Under the pieces are notes generated by a model, which was given only the letters and a program-made list of their open reading frames with translations, searched no databases and was not told the origin of the DNA. A stretch of DNA of 30,526 nucleotides from a virus, in IMG/VR virus record IMGVR_UViG_3300050034_000041, positions 1-30,526 of that record, one strand, 5' to 3'. Below, in pieces: positions 1-10,000 of the stretch (positions are counted from its first letter, which is position 1; each line of letters begins with the position of its first letter). The translations under genes and the position numbers were made by a program.

Positions 1-709
1 GCGAGTAGGGCAGACTGAGGCTGGGCAGAGTCGTGACTGAGTTAGTGATGTACCCTGCTGGGTTCGTTGCGCTGTATGCGCCAAGGTTCACCAACGCCCC
101 CGCCGCGTTGTTCGCGCCCGTGCCGCCGTTGGCGATTGCTACTGTGCCGGTAACATTCGTTGCCGTGGCCGCGTTGCCGGTGGTGCTGATTGGCCACGTA
201 CCTGATGTACCTGTTCCAGTCAGCGGAGCGCCGCCCAGGTTCGACAACGCCCCCGCCGCTGTAGTTGCGCCCGTGCCGCCTTGGCTGATCGGGCATACCG
301 TCCCGCAACCGGAAGTAATCTGTGTCGATGGATACAGATCACTAATCGTCACCGGCGCTGGATACATGTTCGGTGACACGCCGCCACTCATCACAACGTC
401 CAAGCCTTGATTGATGGCAGCCCAGAATATCCATCCTCCAGGGTCAGTCGAGATGGAAGCATTTGAAGTAAAGCAACTGGAAAGAGGTGCTCCTGAAGCA
501 TTGGCGTAAATCGTCGCGGGCGCAGTTGTTCCTGTATTGTAGACGCAAATCGTTGCGTATGGGACAATTCCCTGCATGTAGTTGGAGGATTTCAGGCCGG
601 AGGTAACGGCTTGGGTACCACCAAGAAAGCTATGTCCTTGAATTGCAGCGATCTGCGCCAGAACAGGAGAAGTTCCAAGCAGCAAGATAAGCAAAATTAT
701 TTTGAGCAT
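1..709 (-). CDS. Tail-fibre-like protein with signal peptide, 3' end beyond the window
   Basis: Open from an ATG at 709 to the left edge (236 codons) with no stop, so the C-terminus is missing. Residues 1-18 form a Sec-type signal peptide: Lys3, a Leu/Ile-rich core, then Pro-Val-Leu-Ala before Gln19. The middle has a short collar-like region with paired Cys. From about residue 140 the protein enters fibre-type repeats of the form GGTGA..AAGAL.NLG, seen twice about 50 residues apart; these are typical of phage tail-fibre shafts. A GAGG ribosome-binding site lies 6 bases upstream, inside a small hairpin (715-731). It is separated from the other tail genes by the plus-strand gene at 836-1396. 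A signal peptide is unusual for a virion fibre. It could instead be a secreted lysogenic-conversion protein built from fibre repeats. The repeats are clear; the role is inferred. Confidence 0.8.
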   Translation of the reverse strand, partial: MLKIILLILLLGTSPVLAQIAAIQGHSFLGGTQAVTSGLKSSNYMQGIVPYATICVYNTGTTAPATIYANASGAPLSSCFTSNASISTDPGGWIFWAAINQGLDVVMSGGVSPNMYPAPVTISDLYPSTQITSGCGTVCPISQGGTGATTAAGALSNLGGAPLTGTGTSGTWPISTTGNAATATNVTGTVAIANGGTGANNAAGALVNLGAYSATNPAGYITNSVTTLPSLSLPYS

Positions 710-714
710 CTATC

Positions 715-731
715 GCCTCATTTTCTGAGGC
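715..731 (-). promoter_or_regulatory. Hairpin covering the ribosome-binding site of the fibre gene
   Basis: GCCTCA and TGAGGC form a perfect 6-bp stem with a 5-nt loop. Read on the minus strand, the 3' arm contains the GAGG Shine-Dalgarno of the gene starting at 709, so the stem could hide the ribosome-binding site. No T-run follows, so it is not a normal terminator. Confidence 0.4.
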
Positions 732-835
732 CGTGCATCGCGGGTGATAAAAGTACTACAGAGAATCTGAGTTCAGAATACATCATCGAGTGATTTGTTT
801 CTATACTATTCCCTATTTTGTATTATGATTAGCGC

Positions 836-1396
836 ATGGAAAACAATGTCATTACCTCCGATCCGCCCGCGAAGTCAAATACGACCGCCAAAAAGCACAA
901 GATGAGCGCTGCTGGCCGCAAGGCTGTTTCCGAAGCCGCCAAAGCACGATGGGCAGCACGCAAATCAGAAACCGTTTTACCTCCAGTTCTGAACGTGCCA
1001 CCTGCTCCGCTTCCTCCCTCTCCCGCCGTACTTCAGCTTCAGGCTCAAGTGGTAGACATGGTTTCTCAGCGCGGAGAAGCCCGTTCTCGCCTCACTGAAG
1101 CCCATACCGCATACCTGCTTGCTCAGAGCAAGTTCCAGGCCGCTGAAGCTGAGTTGAAGGGCATCGAAAGTGAAGTTAGTTACCGCATCGGTTTGATCGC
1201 ACAGCTTGAAAATCGGCCGGCACAAGTCGCCAATGCAGGATACGCTTCACCATCTCCAGTTATGCAAATGCCAGCATCCCTGGGGAGCATCACTTCGGAA
1301 CCGGCCCAGGTTGCACAACAGATGAACCGCTCTCAAGAGTCATTTGCTGTTGGGTCGGCAGACGATCTACGTCGTGATATTCGAGGCATGATGTGA
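836..1396 (+). CDS. Basic-motif coiled-coil protein, moron-like
   Basis: 186 residues, ATG start. Residues 20-43 are basic and Ala-rich with the core MSAAGRKAVSEAAKARWA, a motif I associate with putative DNA-binding or histone-like segments in soil bacteria. A Pro-rich linker (about 49-63) follows, then a predicted coiled coil (about 65-127) and a Gln/Ser-rich tail. It is the only plus-strand gene within the minus-strand virion block. Its last 30 bases overlap tail-to-tail with the nuclease gene. There is no clear Shine-Dalgarno. TATTAT at 821-826 lies only ten bases before the ATG, so the message may be leaderless. Function unknown; nucleoid-binding or regulatory roles are guesses. Confidence 0.75.
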   Translation: MENNVITSDPPAKSNTTAKKHKMSAAGRKAVSEAAKARWAARKSETVLPPVLNVPPAPLPPSPAVLQLQAQVVDMVSQRGEARSRLTEAHTAYLLAQSKFQAAEAELKGIESEVSYRIGLIAQLENRPAQVANAGYASPSPVMQMPASLGSITSEPAQVAQQMNRSQESFAVGSADDLRRDIRGMM

Positions 1397-2290
1397 AATC
1401 GGAACGAATCCAAGTGATTCGGACGGTTCCTCTCCTCGCGGGCAAGCCGAGCGGAATGGGCAGGGATTTATCCTCGAAAAGCACATCGAAGGCGATTCCT
1501 CTGGTAGTTGAGTCGCCTTCCTGATCCGTTCCAACTTGTTTTGCGCCAATTCTTTCCAATCCGCTGCTCTCTCTGACACTGGAACATTGTGAATCTGAAT
1601 CACATCGGAGAGAACGCCATCATCGGCTAGAGCGTCAAGCCATTGCTCCTTGCTGAAGTCTCCCTTCTCCCTGAATATCTTCTCCCAGTTGCCATCAAAG
1701 TCCCCACCATCCCGCTTGCGAAATCGCAACTGTTTCGATACTGGATGCCGCCACCCCTTCGACAGCGGCCCGTGTCGTCTTCCATCTCGCTCCTGACCGA
1801 GCACGACGACAACCAAATCCATCGGAACTCCGTAGATCGATCCTTCCAGCGTGCGCCAGTCGTGCTCTTCCTCAACCATTCTGTAGGCGTCCCACCGGGA
1901 GCACAGAACAATCCTGCGCAGATGCGTCTCTGAGGCGTCAAGAAACGTGCCGGAAGTCCAGATGGTGCCATCGGGCAGGGGAATAGGATCGGGGCGCTTC
2001 CATGGGCCATCTGGGCGTAGAACGTAGGTGATAAACGAAGCTAGAGAGGACAGATGCTCAGCCTCAGCCAAAACATCTGTCTGGTTCGAGTCGAGTCCGC
2101 GCGTTGTCGCCAGATCGTAAAGCGCCTGTTCGGCCACATCCCAAGGGGCATCGCTAGACGCGGTGAGGCCGGTTTCAATGGCTTCATAGAGCGCCTCAGC
2201 GGGACGGATAGCAGGAGGGCGCCACCGCTGCAATAGGTATGGCAGGCGGGCGCATCGGTCTGAGCTATTGAGCGCCGTTGCGTTGTTCAT
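1367..2290 (-). CDS. Predicted PD-(D/E)XK nuclease with four-Cys (Fe-S type) cluster
   Basis: 307 residues from ATG 2290, preferred over an upstream TTG at 2350 that would overlap the previous gene further. One Cys near the N-terminus (C13) plus three near the C-terminus (C270, C277, C283; spacing X6 and X5, with CPF) matches the layout that binds a 4Fe-4S cluster in Cas4/AddB-type nucleases. The core segment around E149 and D158 (WRTLEG...GVPMDLVVVV) fits the acidic active-site strand of this fold; I could not place the E-X-K pair with certainty. Likely an exonuclease in phage DNA processing or recombination. It is the last gene of the minus-strand block and overlaps its upstream neighbour by 26 bases. 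Not a CRISPR gene: no cas neighbours or array. Confidence 0.6.
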   Translation of the reverse strand: MNNATALNSSDRCARLPYLLQRWRPPAIRPAEALYEAIETGLTASSDAPWDVAEQALYDLATTRGLDSNQTDVLAEAEHLSSLASFITYVLRPDGPWKRPDPIPLPDGTIWTSGTFLDASETHLRRIVLCSRWDAYRMVEEEHDWRTLEGSIYGVPMDLVVVVLGQERDGRRHGPLSKGWRHPVSKQLRFRKRDGGDFDGNWEKIFREKGDFSKEQWLDALADDGVLSDVIQIHNVPVSERAADWKELAQNKLERIRKATQLPEESPSMCFSRINPCPFRSACPRGEEPSESLGFVPISHHASNITT

Positions 2291-3641
2291 CTGCCATCCG
2301 TTGAAGCTGTTGGGTCTTGGAGCCGGTAGGACGAGCGCGGATAGCCGCAAGAAAATTAGCTACAGGAACGCTCATCATTTCAGGCGGAGGAGTAAACATC
2401 TGATGCAGACCATATGCCGAACGTACTGCATTATTTGCTGCGGCTTCAGGATCGGACGCCTTGAACCATGCGGGGATATTAGGAAAATATGCTCTGATAG
2501 ACCCCTTCTCCGACATGGTTGCTCCCGGTTTGGAACGTTCCCATCTCGTCATACCTCGTTCTCTCATCGAAGACGTATGCAGTTTAGAGGCATTTCCCTT
2601 TGTCTCGCTCTCGATGTTCATCAAATTCCCGACGCGCTGTTTGAGATTGCGGAAATATCCTTGCGGTTTTCCAGTAAGATGATCCATTTCAGGGTACACA
2701 TTATCACGTACCCAGTCTGCAACCGTCTTGTCTACAGCAATATCAGCGTTCCGTGATTCTGCTGAATATTGGGCGGTATCATTCATCTTTTCATAGGAGA
2801 ACAATCGCCCATTAGCCTGCATCCTTTTGAGGTCAAGTTCACCAAGAGGAATAGGCTTCTCGAATTCAGATGCTACTGCATCAATATGTGAACGCGCAGC
2901 GCGATCCGCAGTTGTAGTTTTTGGCATCCTGTCTTTTAATTTACGGATTGCATCTGACAAGGGGAATTTTCCATTAGAGTCTGGAAGATTACCCCTAACA
3001 ACTGCATATTTGCCCAACGTGTTGGCATATTCCGTGTTGAGGTTTTTTTCTGCCAAAGATACGTTGTCAAGGAATCCTCCAAGCGTATTTGGCTTACCAG
3101 AAACTTTGGCGGCAGAGCGCAAATCTCCTACCGCTTCCTCTATCATCGAAGCATCGCTCACGCCTGTAGCTCTTGTGAGTTTCGATGCCATTCCGACAGG
3201 AGTTAAAAGCTGAGATACCGCATGGGTCAATAGTGCAGGTCCAGCAAGTTCTCCAGCTACATAGTTGGGATTTGTTTTGTATTCCTCATGCAGATTCTTT
3301 AATCCTTGCCAATCCTTTTTAAGTTGGGTAATGGGATTCCAGATAACTGGATTTTCCTTTGTTCCTGGGGGAGGGCTTGCAACAAGGTCAGCTATGCCTC
3401 GACCTGCTCCTTTACCAAACTCCGCCCAAGTCTTCAGATAACCGCGCAGCGTATTTGGATCATTTCCTGTCATGTCAGATGGAGCAAGGAGTCGGTCTAA
3501 TGGGCGAGAGGGAGGAGCCATCCCCGGAGAGAGTTGGCGAGCATGTTCGCTCTCTTCTGTGGCGATTGGAGAATAGCTAGAATTAGGATCAAATTGAGCG
3601 TTTTGATATGGCTGATTCGGATTGAATTTTGGCGTTTGCAT
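2265..3641 (-). CDS. Putative internal virion or ejection protein
   Basis: 458 residues. Starts at ATG 3641 in a TAATG overlap with the gene before it, indicating coupled translation. No recognised family. The first 60 residues are Pro/Asn/Gln-rich and look disordered; the rest is predicted mostly helical with long charged stretches. There is no signal peptide or clear membrane segment. Its place after tail hub, fibre and two other structural-looking proteins is where short-tailed phages keep internal proteins ejected with the DNA, so that role is inferred from position only. Confidence 0.7.
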   Translation of the reverse strand: MQTPKFNPNQPYQNAQFDPNSSYSPIATEESEHARQLSPGMAPPSRPLDRLLAPSDMTGNDPNTLRGYLKTWAEFGKGAGRGIADLVASPPPGTKENPVIWNPITQLKKDWQGLKNLHEEYKTNPNYVAGELAGPALLTHAVSQLLTPVGMASKLTRATGVSDASMIEEAVGDLRSAAKVSGKPNTLGGFLDNVSLAEKNLNTEYANTLGKYAVVRGNLPDSNGKFPLSDAIRKLKDRMPKTTTADRAARSHIDAVASEFEKPIPLGELDLKRMQANGRLFSYEKMNDTAQYSAESRNADIAVDKTVADWVRDNVYPEMDHLTGKPQGYFRNLKQRVGNLMNIESETKGNASKLHTSSMRERGMTRWERSKPGATMSEKGSIRAYFPNIPAWFKASDPEAAANNAVRSAYGLHQMFTPPPEMMSVPVANFLAAIRARPTGSKTQQLQRMADEQRNGAQ

Positions 3642-5395
3642 TACATGGGCTCCGCTGCTGTCACTCTTCCATTTTTATCAATGGCAGTAATTTTGAATTT
3701 GTGTCCTCCTTGGACAATTGGATCACCGACCTTTAATTTTTGTTGTCCTTTTCCTCCACCGCTTTTTTGTTTAGCTATATCCGCTTCTCTCTTGTCAAGC
3801 CATGCTAGAGCGCGGGAATTGTCAGGCATTGCGTTCAGTCCTACACGCACCTGTCTTCCAATAGTCTGCATTTTTGTGAGATAACTTTCCGCATCTGGAG
3901 TTCCAGAAAGTCCAATTAGCGGCAGTTCATTCTGAATTGACTTCACGCTGAATCGTGCAGGCGATTGACCCGTAGCGGAACGAGAGCCGATAATGTCAGC
4001 CATCGACGCGATTGCGGTATCAAAGTATTCACGTTCCTGTGGCGTCATTTGCGTTCCTGTAGCTTGCTGCGCTCCAGCTTCGGCCTGAGCACGAAAGTTA
4101 GCCCACCCTGCGGCTGTGCCAAGCGTCTGAATGATTCCAGGATCGGAAATCTCCCCCATACTCTGATCGAGCAACTTGAACGCTTCCCCGAGAACTTGCT
4201 GAGCATGTTGGTTATTTGCAAGATAAGCAAACTCAACCATTGACGGTGCTTGCGGACTCTGCGGATCTCCATACAGTCCAAGCAATGCAGATACAGCAGG
4301 TTGAGACTTGCGTGCCGCTGCTGCATTCTGAGGTGTCATATTCTGGATATTAGGAAGAATGCTTTTTCCGCGTCCAACGTCAGCCTTGCCTTGCAGACCA
4401 CGTGTAATGTTTCCTTGTGGGCGAGCGTGCAACGTTGGTTCGCTCCGCGGTGTAGTACCGTGCGGAGTCGTAGATGGAATACCACTGTTTTGAGGAATAA
4501 CCGTGCTTGTTCCAGTCAAAACTTGACCACCACCTGGTGCAGTCTGTGTCCGCGTTGTCGAACTTGGTACGCGCACGGGTCCCAGAGATGGCGCTTCAGG
4601 ATTAGGTCCGCCTACAGCAGGTTCAAGCAATCTCTGATTTCCCGCCGTTTCGTAGCGGCCTTTATCGGTTCCAACTGTCCAGTACGATTTTCCGCCACCC
4701 AGGTAAACCGGAATAAGAACGGAACCTTCTGGTATTTTTGACACATCTAAAGGATTTCCATCCTCCCCATTGAATTGAATACCTTGGTCAAGCATCGAAG
4801 ATGCTGTTTTTAGGTTCACTGCTCCAGGATAGTAGGGAACAGGTCGAGCAGAACCACCGCGTTGAGCGGCTCCCTCATTCTTTAGAACCTGCAAGCGATA
4901 GGCTTCTGCCGCCTTCATCCCCTCGGGAGTCATGGCATAAGGTAGAGCACCAACAGCAAACTCGCCGGCCATCTGAGTATTCTGGTTCCTCCAGTCGTTC
5001 ACCTTGGTAGATTGCGCGGTGTCCAACTGCTGCTTGTTTTTGCCGCCCATCTTGAGCCACTGACGAATACCGTTCACAGTTTCAGCCATGCGCCCAGGAT
5101 GATCCGAAGGAACCTTATCTCCAGCGGCCTGACGAATATCGCCGATGGTCTTGGCCATGCGGCTTTCGATCATGTCATAATCGGCGTGCTTCCCATTTGC
5201 GTCTAGCTTAGGTTGGCCGACTGAATCAACAAGCGTTTTAAGGCGTTCCTGATCTGCTGCCAATTGCTGTCTGAGGGGAGCGATTTTGAATGTTAGATTC
5301 TGCTGTTCTTTGTCGCGAATGGCCTTCATGTTCACATCTTCGCGATCATGTGCCCTGTTAGCGAGATCGACGAGCGCATTCCCTGAATCTGCCAT
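3641..5395 (-). CDS. Putative internal virion or ejection protein
   Basis: 584 residues. Start chosen at ATG 5395 because it overlaps the previous stop as TAATG; an in-frame upstream start at 5428 lies inside the previous gene. The N-terminal ~110 residues are charged and helical (coiled-coil-like). A Gly/Pro/Thr/Ser-rich, probably disordered stretch lies at about 250-350, then a second helical region. The last 30 residues (GDPIV.GG.KFKITAID..GR) resemble a small beta-barrel tail seen at the ends of large phage internal proteins. I see no lysozyme or transglycosylase motif. Function inferred from position. Confidence 0.7.
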   Translation of the reverse strand: MADSGNALVDLANRAHDREDVNMKAIRDKEQQNLTFKIAPLRQQLAADQERLKTLVDSVGQPKLDANGKHADYDMIESRMAKTIGDIRQAAGDKVPSDHPGRMAETVNGIRQWLKMGGKNKQQLDTAQSTKVNDWRNQNTQMAGEFAVGALPYAMTPEGMKAAEAYRLQVLKNEGAAQRGGSARPVPYYPGAVNLKTASSMLDQGIQFNGEDGNPLDVSKIPEGSVLIPVYLGGGKSYWTVGTDKGRYETAGNQRLLEPAVGGPNPEAPSLGPVRVPSSTTRTQTAPGGGQVLTGTSTVIPQNSGIPSTTPHGTTPRSEPTLHARPQGNITRGLQGKADVGRGKSILPNIQNMTPQNAAAARKSQPAVSALLGLYGDPQSPQAPSMVEFAYLANNQHAQQVLGEAFKLLDQSMGEISDPGIIQTLGTAAGWANFRAQAEAGAQQATGTQMTPQEREYFDTAIASMADIIGSRSATGQSPARFSVKSIQNELPLIGLSGTPDAESYLTKMQTIGRQVRVGLNAMPDNSRALAWLDKREADIAKQKSGGGKGQQKLKVGDPIVQGGHKFKITAIDKNGRVTAAEPM

Positions 5396-5952
5396 TAGAA
5401 CCCCGCTCCCTGTAGACCAGCCAGCCACTGCTCTCCACCCGTTGCTCCTGCCGGCGTTGCCATTACCCCTCCAGCCGCTCCTACTCCCATGCTTGCAACT
5501 GCCGCGCTGCTGTTGAAAATATCGTTAATTTGCGCTAGGCGTTGCTGCTGTTCGGTATTGTTTTGACTGAACACGTTGTTATAGCCGCTCATGCTCTGGC
5601 TGAGTAGATTGCTTCCGAGAGATGCTCCAGAACTCATTGCGCTACCAGTGAGCGACGAGATCATGTCATTGACGCTCGACCGAGCAGTGTCCATTGTGTT
5701 CTGATTCGAGGCGTTGGTTCCACCAGAACGTGCTCCAAATGTCGCGTTGGTTTGCGTCTTCTCATTGGCCTGTTTGGAAATAGCGCCAATCTGCGGAGCC
5801 AGCAACTTGGCAATGTCGGACTGGTTTCCACTGAGCAGACCATTGATTAGCGCTGAGGAGTTTGAGAGAAGTCCTTCACCCATTGACCCAGCAAAGCCAG
5901 ATTCTCCCGTCAGCGCATTGGTTGCACCATATTCACCGCTCGAAGGCCCCAT
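5395..5952 (-). CDS. Small Gly/Ala/Ser/Asn-rich virion protein, possibly ejection protein
   Basis: About 185 residues. The start is uncertain: ATG 5952 is used here; a TTG at 5982 directly after the previous stop would add ten residues, and a strong GGAGG at 5977-5981 sits between them. Rich in Gly, Ala, Ser and Asn, with a central helix containing a Gln-rich stretch (NNTEQQQRLAQINDIF) and a hydrophobic Gly/Ala-rich C-terminal segment (about residues 150-170) that could enter a membrane. Size, composition and position resemble the small ejection proteins of short-tailed phages; no sequence family recognised. Confidence 0.65.
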   Translation of the reverse strand: MGPSSGEYGATNALTGESGFAGSMGEGLLSNSSALINGLLSGNQSDIAKLLAPQIGAISKQANEKTQTNATFGARSGGTNASNQNTMDTARSSVNDMISSLTGSAMSSGASLGSNLLSQSMSGYNNVFSQNNTEQQQRLAQINDIFNSSAAVASMGVGAAGGVMATPAGATGGEQWLAGLQGAGF

Positions 5953-5983
5953 CCCAATCCCAAAAATAGCGATACCCTCCAAT

Positions 5984-7048
5984 CTATGTAGCAGGTACAG
6001 AATTAACTAAAATGCCGTTCACAAACTGCATGGAACCCTGTGTTCCGAGTGCCGTCAACGCCGCTGTGACTATTGTTACACTTAATCCGGTTGGTGTCGC
6101 CTGAGAAAATTCTCCCGTTGTTGCATTGTAGCCAGTAAGAAACTCGCCTGCCACTGGCGCAATAGTTGCTGGTAGAGTAGGCGATGGAAGCACTGTCCAT
6201 GCTCCAGTCCCCCCATCCACATACCTTCCAGCCGATGGCGTGCCCGTTCCAATTTGCCCTGTAGCCGCACTCCCAGACACGTCGCCAAATGCCGGTTGGC
6301 TAAGATGCGGAGTTCCAGAGGTGTCAATCTGGTTCACCCATTGATGCGTTATCGGGCCAGAAGATTCAACACCACCTAATGTGCTTGACGTAGGAGTAGG
6401 CAACTGCGCTGGTGATGCGACACCAGAAATATCTGTGAATTCTGGCTGTGCGGCCGATAATGAACCAGTCGCAGCATTGTATGCTGTCAGGAACTCATGC
6501 GATATTGGTCCAAATGAAACTGGGACAATCGGAAGTGTTGCCGCAAACCAATTAGTTCCGTCGAAAGCGACAAGCGCAAAGTACGATGGTAGCAATACAA
6601 GTGTAGCCGACCCATTGATCGTTCCACTTGCTGGAGTCATCGTTGCCGTTCCTCCACCAAGTGCCGACTGGTTTGCGATGAAACAGGACCATGGAGGAGA
6701 TTGAGATGTGAGCGTGACAGCGATGGGACTGGCATTCGACAGAACAATCAAAGCGCCATCATCTGTTCTTGCTGTGGCATAGGAAGTTGAACCAGATTGA
6801 TTGTTGACTGGAATTCCACCAGGAGTTGCAGGAGTAATGCTCCCGCCGCCACCGCTTCCCCCCCCCTGAATGATTGTGTTCGATACTCCAGCCTTTATGG
6901 AATTGATATTGGCTTGCTGAATCCCGAATGCAGTTGCATGGTTCCCGAGCTTCTGAAATGCCAAGGTGAAGAGACGGTGTATCTCGTCAGGTTTCGGATC
7001 AGCCGAAATCTTGGGAACCCATGCCGTGATTGGAGGCGTTGTGCTCAT
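5984..7048 (-). CDS. Tail fibre or spike-shaft protein with internal repeats
   Basis: 354 residues from ATG 7048, in a TGATG overlap with the tail hub stop; a TTG three bases earlier is less likely. The helical N-terminus (about 1-55) probably anchors to the hub, followed by a Gly-rich hinge (GGGSGGGGS, about 62-70) and a beta-rich domain. From about residue 180 there are at least three related segments with the pattern EFLT.YNA.TG.F..A.P.F.D, at about 181-206, 231-257 and 298-321. Such repeats are typical of trimeric fibre shafts. It ends with a short hydrophobic segment. Likely receptor-binding or adaptor fibre; inferred from repeats and position. Confidence 0.75.
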   Translation of the reverse strand: MSTTPPITAWVPKISADPKPDEIHRLFTLAFQKLGNHATAFGIQQANINSIKAGVSNTIIQGGGSGGGGSITPATPGGIPVNNQSGSTSYATARTDDGALIVLSNASPIAVTLTSQSPPWSCFIANQSALGGGTATMTPASGTINGSATLVLLPSYFALVAFDGTNWFAATLPIVPVSFGPISHEFLTAYNAATGSLSAAQPEFTDISGVASPAQLPTPTSSTLGGVESSGPITHQWVNQIDTSGTPHLSQPAFGDVSGSAATGQIGTGTPSAGRYVDGGTGAWTVLPSPTLPATIAPVAGEFLTGYNATTGEFSQATPTGLSVTIVTAALTALGTQGSMQFVNGILVNSVPAT

Positions 7049-10000
7049 CAAGTGGTCGCTTTCTCAGTTCCCCATCCAGCCTGAAATGGCGGAATTGTTC
7101 CTGACTTGCCTCCCCATGCTGCGAACTGGACTGCCGTGTCGCCCGCATAGATCGTGAATGGTTCACTTGAGTTTGCAGTCCACCCAATAATCTTGAACTT
7201 GTTCGGCGGAAAGGTCAAAAACTGTTTCACTTGTTTTCCTCCTGTGCTTGGGAAAGTTAGCGTGATTGGGCTTCCATTGTCTGGAGTCATCACAAGAGTC
7301 ACCGCTGCTGTGGACTGGTAAGCAAGATTGATCCACTCCACATGCCCCCACCCTGGACCATAGCTCAACAACCCAGTTTTCCATCCAATCACAGCGGCTG
7401 GTAGGAATGTCCAGTCCGGTTGCCACTCGCTTAGGATATTTCCGCTAGTGATCGGCCATGAGAACTGGCAAGCCAAGTCCTTAACATCTGCATTAGTGGC
7501 AGAAGTGAAGTCGATGAGGTAATCGTTCTCAGACGCTCCAGTTCCTGTCGTAGCAGGAACAAATCCGGTGATAGCCGTCTGAAGCCGGTTAGCCCAGAAA
7601 GCCAGCGTGATTGCGCTTGCCGCCACCGCGCGTAGGAAGACACCGCCAATGCGCTTCACTACCCGAGTGCTGCCTTTGTTCTCAGAGCGCGTGATAATGA
7701 TAGCGGTCTGCGCTTCTGTGCCCGCAGTATCAAATGCTCTAATCGTTCCATCTGTACACCCTACGAGAATTTGATTGACTCCCGTTGCCAGAGCATGGCA
7801 GTTCACTGTGGGCGTGTAGGAGTCTACGACCCATCCCTTCGCTTCCATATCAAAGACTAGAGTCCTAGGAGTTCCATTGATGTCCTGATAGTTGTAGAAG
7901 ATGTAGCCTGGAACGCAGGTTATTGTCTGCGCCTGCGGTATGGAATCATTCGGCGGATAAATCGTCTGGTTACCGATAACCACGGGTGATGGTCCTTCTG
8001 GTTCACCATGTGGAAACAGGTTGTAGATGTTCGCGGAAATATCCTGTTCGGGTCCGCCCGCTTGCGATATAAAGATGCCATCCTTGGCCCTCCACGCGAT
8101 CAGCGCTCCTAATCCACCAAGGGCATAGCGCATGAACAGCCCACGTGTTGCTGCGGCCTGCACGGGTGTCCACAATGGTCCGGTCGTACCAGTCACCGTC
8201 GCTACCGCATCAGAGAAGTTGGGATAGAGCAGCCAGAACCGTTCCGGTGAAAACACCACATGCAGTTCTGAGGTCACAATTCCATTCTGCAATCCCTCTG
8301 AAGGTGAGCAGATATATAGCCTCTGTGAGGATGGTGCCGAATCGAAATTGTTTCCAAGTGACGTGAGCAGATCGCCTGGATTGAGCGGGTCCAAGCCCAT
8401 CATGAACGAACCACCACCAGAATCTGGAGTTGGACCCCAAATAACTGGAGAAGGCTCTGCCGCCAAGTCAGGAGCAATGATCTGCCAAGTCAGCCCAGTT
8501 CCTGCTGGAGGAAATCCGAAGGTAATGAACCCAGTGTCCGTAGTGGTAGTGTTATACACCAGCATGTGCGTGGTGTCGCTGGGCCGATTATAGAGCAGGT
8601 ACCCTATCTGCGCTCCGGTCGAGTCCGCAATCAGGATGGCCGTTCCGGGAAGCCAGCGCACATTGAATATGTCGCCACTCACCCACTGCACATTCGGCAA
8701 AAGAGGCAGAATCGGGCTGATCGTTGCTGAAACCGTACCTGGAGTTCCACCAAACGTCAATGGGAATGTTGGGACTGACGTATAGCCTGAACCCATCGCG
8801 GTAACGACTGGCGGTGTTGATGTGCTAATAACTCCCGTACCATCAATCACTACCGTAACCACTGCGCCAGTTCCCCCGCCACCGACTGCCGCAATAGGAT
8901 GAGTTCCTGGAGTTTGTCCGCTTCCCGGATTTACAGTGCCTACCGCCGTAACTTCTTGACTCACGCCTAAAACATTGCAGGTTCCAGAACGCGGAAGATC
9001 GATCGATGGGAATGGTTCGTAATTGTTATAGCTAAGAATAGGATTGTTTGCAATCGTCAGGTCGGCAAGCGTATCAGTGAATGCACCCGAACCTGAGTTG
9101 GCAATTGACAGCGTATAGGTAAAGTTATCGAGTCCCGGAGTCTGGCGATACACATCGATGGTGTCTACTTGAGGATCGATAGAGAGCGTACAAGCACCTG
9201 TTGCCGAGAAATTAGCATAATATACCGTAACCGTGAATGTGTAGAAGAACGAACGGTCAGTTCCTCCAGACTCTTCAGTGAGAACCTGAACGCCAAATCC
9301 GAATGTGGAATCTGTCACCACATCTGGCGTCAGGATGGCTCCCCACACGTCAGAAGCTCCACCCTGAAGCGTTGTCTGATTTGTTTGTGTGTTCAATGTT
9401 CCAGGAGACTTGATTTGGCCTATTACTGCGCCTTGATAAAACAGAGCAACATTCGACAGCACGCCTGTGCCATTCTGTTGTCCATTCCACGTGATAGAGA
9501 CGCTTACCCCTGTGATTTGCGCTCCCGTTGGGATTGCCGCTCCTGCAAGACCGGGCAAATCTTTGGCAATAATGTAATCCGTAAGAATGCCAGCAGAAAT
9601 TCCTTTAGTCCGTATGTCTTGTGTTCCGTTAAACGAATTGTATTCATACTGAGATGTATTGAAAGATATGTATGACGCATAGCTTGAATCGACGGAGTAT
9701 GAACCCGACTGCGAGACGAGTTGCACCTGAATGGGAACAGATTCCGGCGATGGATTAGAGGGCGCTCCGGTAATCTTAGATCGATAGAGATAGCGATACG
9801 TTACCCAGTATGGGCTTGCCGCACTCGCAACATTAACAATTGGGGCGTTCTGTGGCTCTTTGATTCCCACCTTGTAGCAGGTACCATCTGAACGCACCTT
9901 GAGCATTCCGCACACCGGACCATAGCCCGATGCCACGTAGGACGGAATGGTAACCGCAAGCGATGGATCGGCAATATAATCCCACGGCTGCGGACTGTCA

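Noticed and set aside
33-410. Plus-strand 125-codon frame and a minus-strand 88-codon frame at the left edge
   Set aside because: Both are shadows of the partial fibre gene, whose frame gives a signal peptide and fibre repeats.
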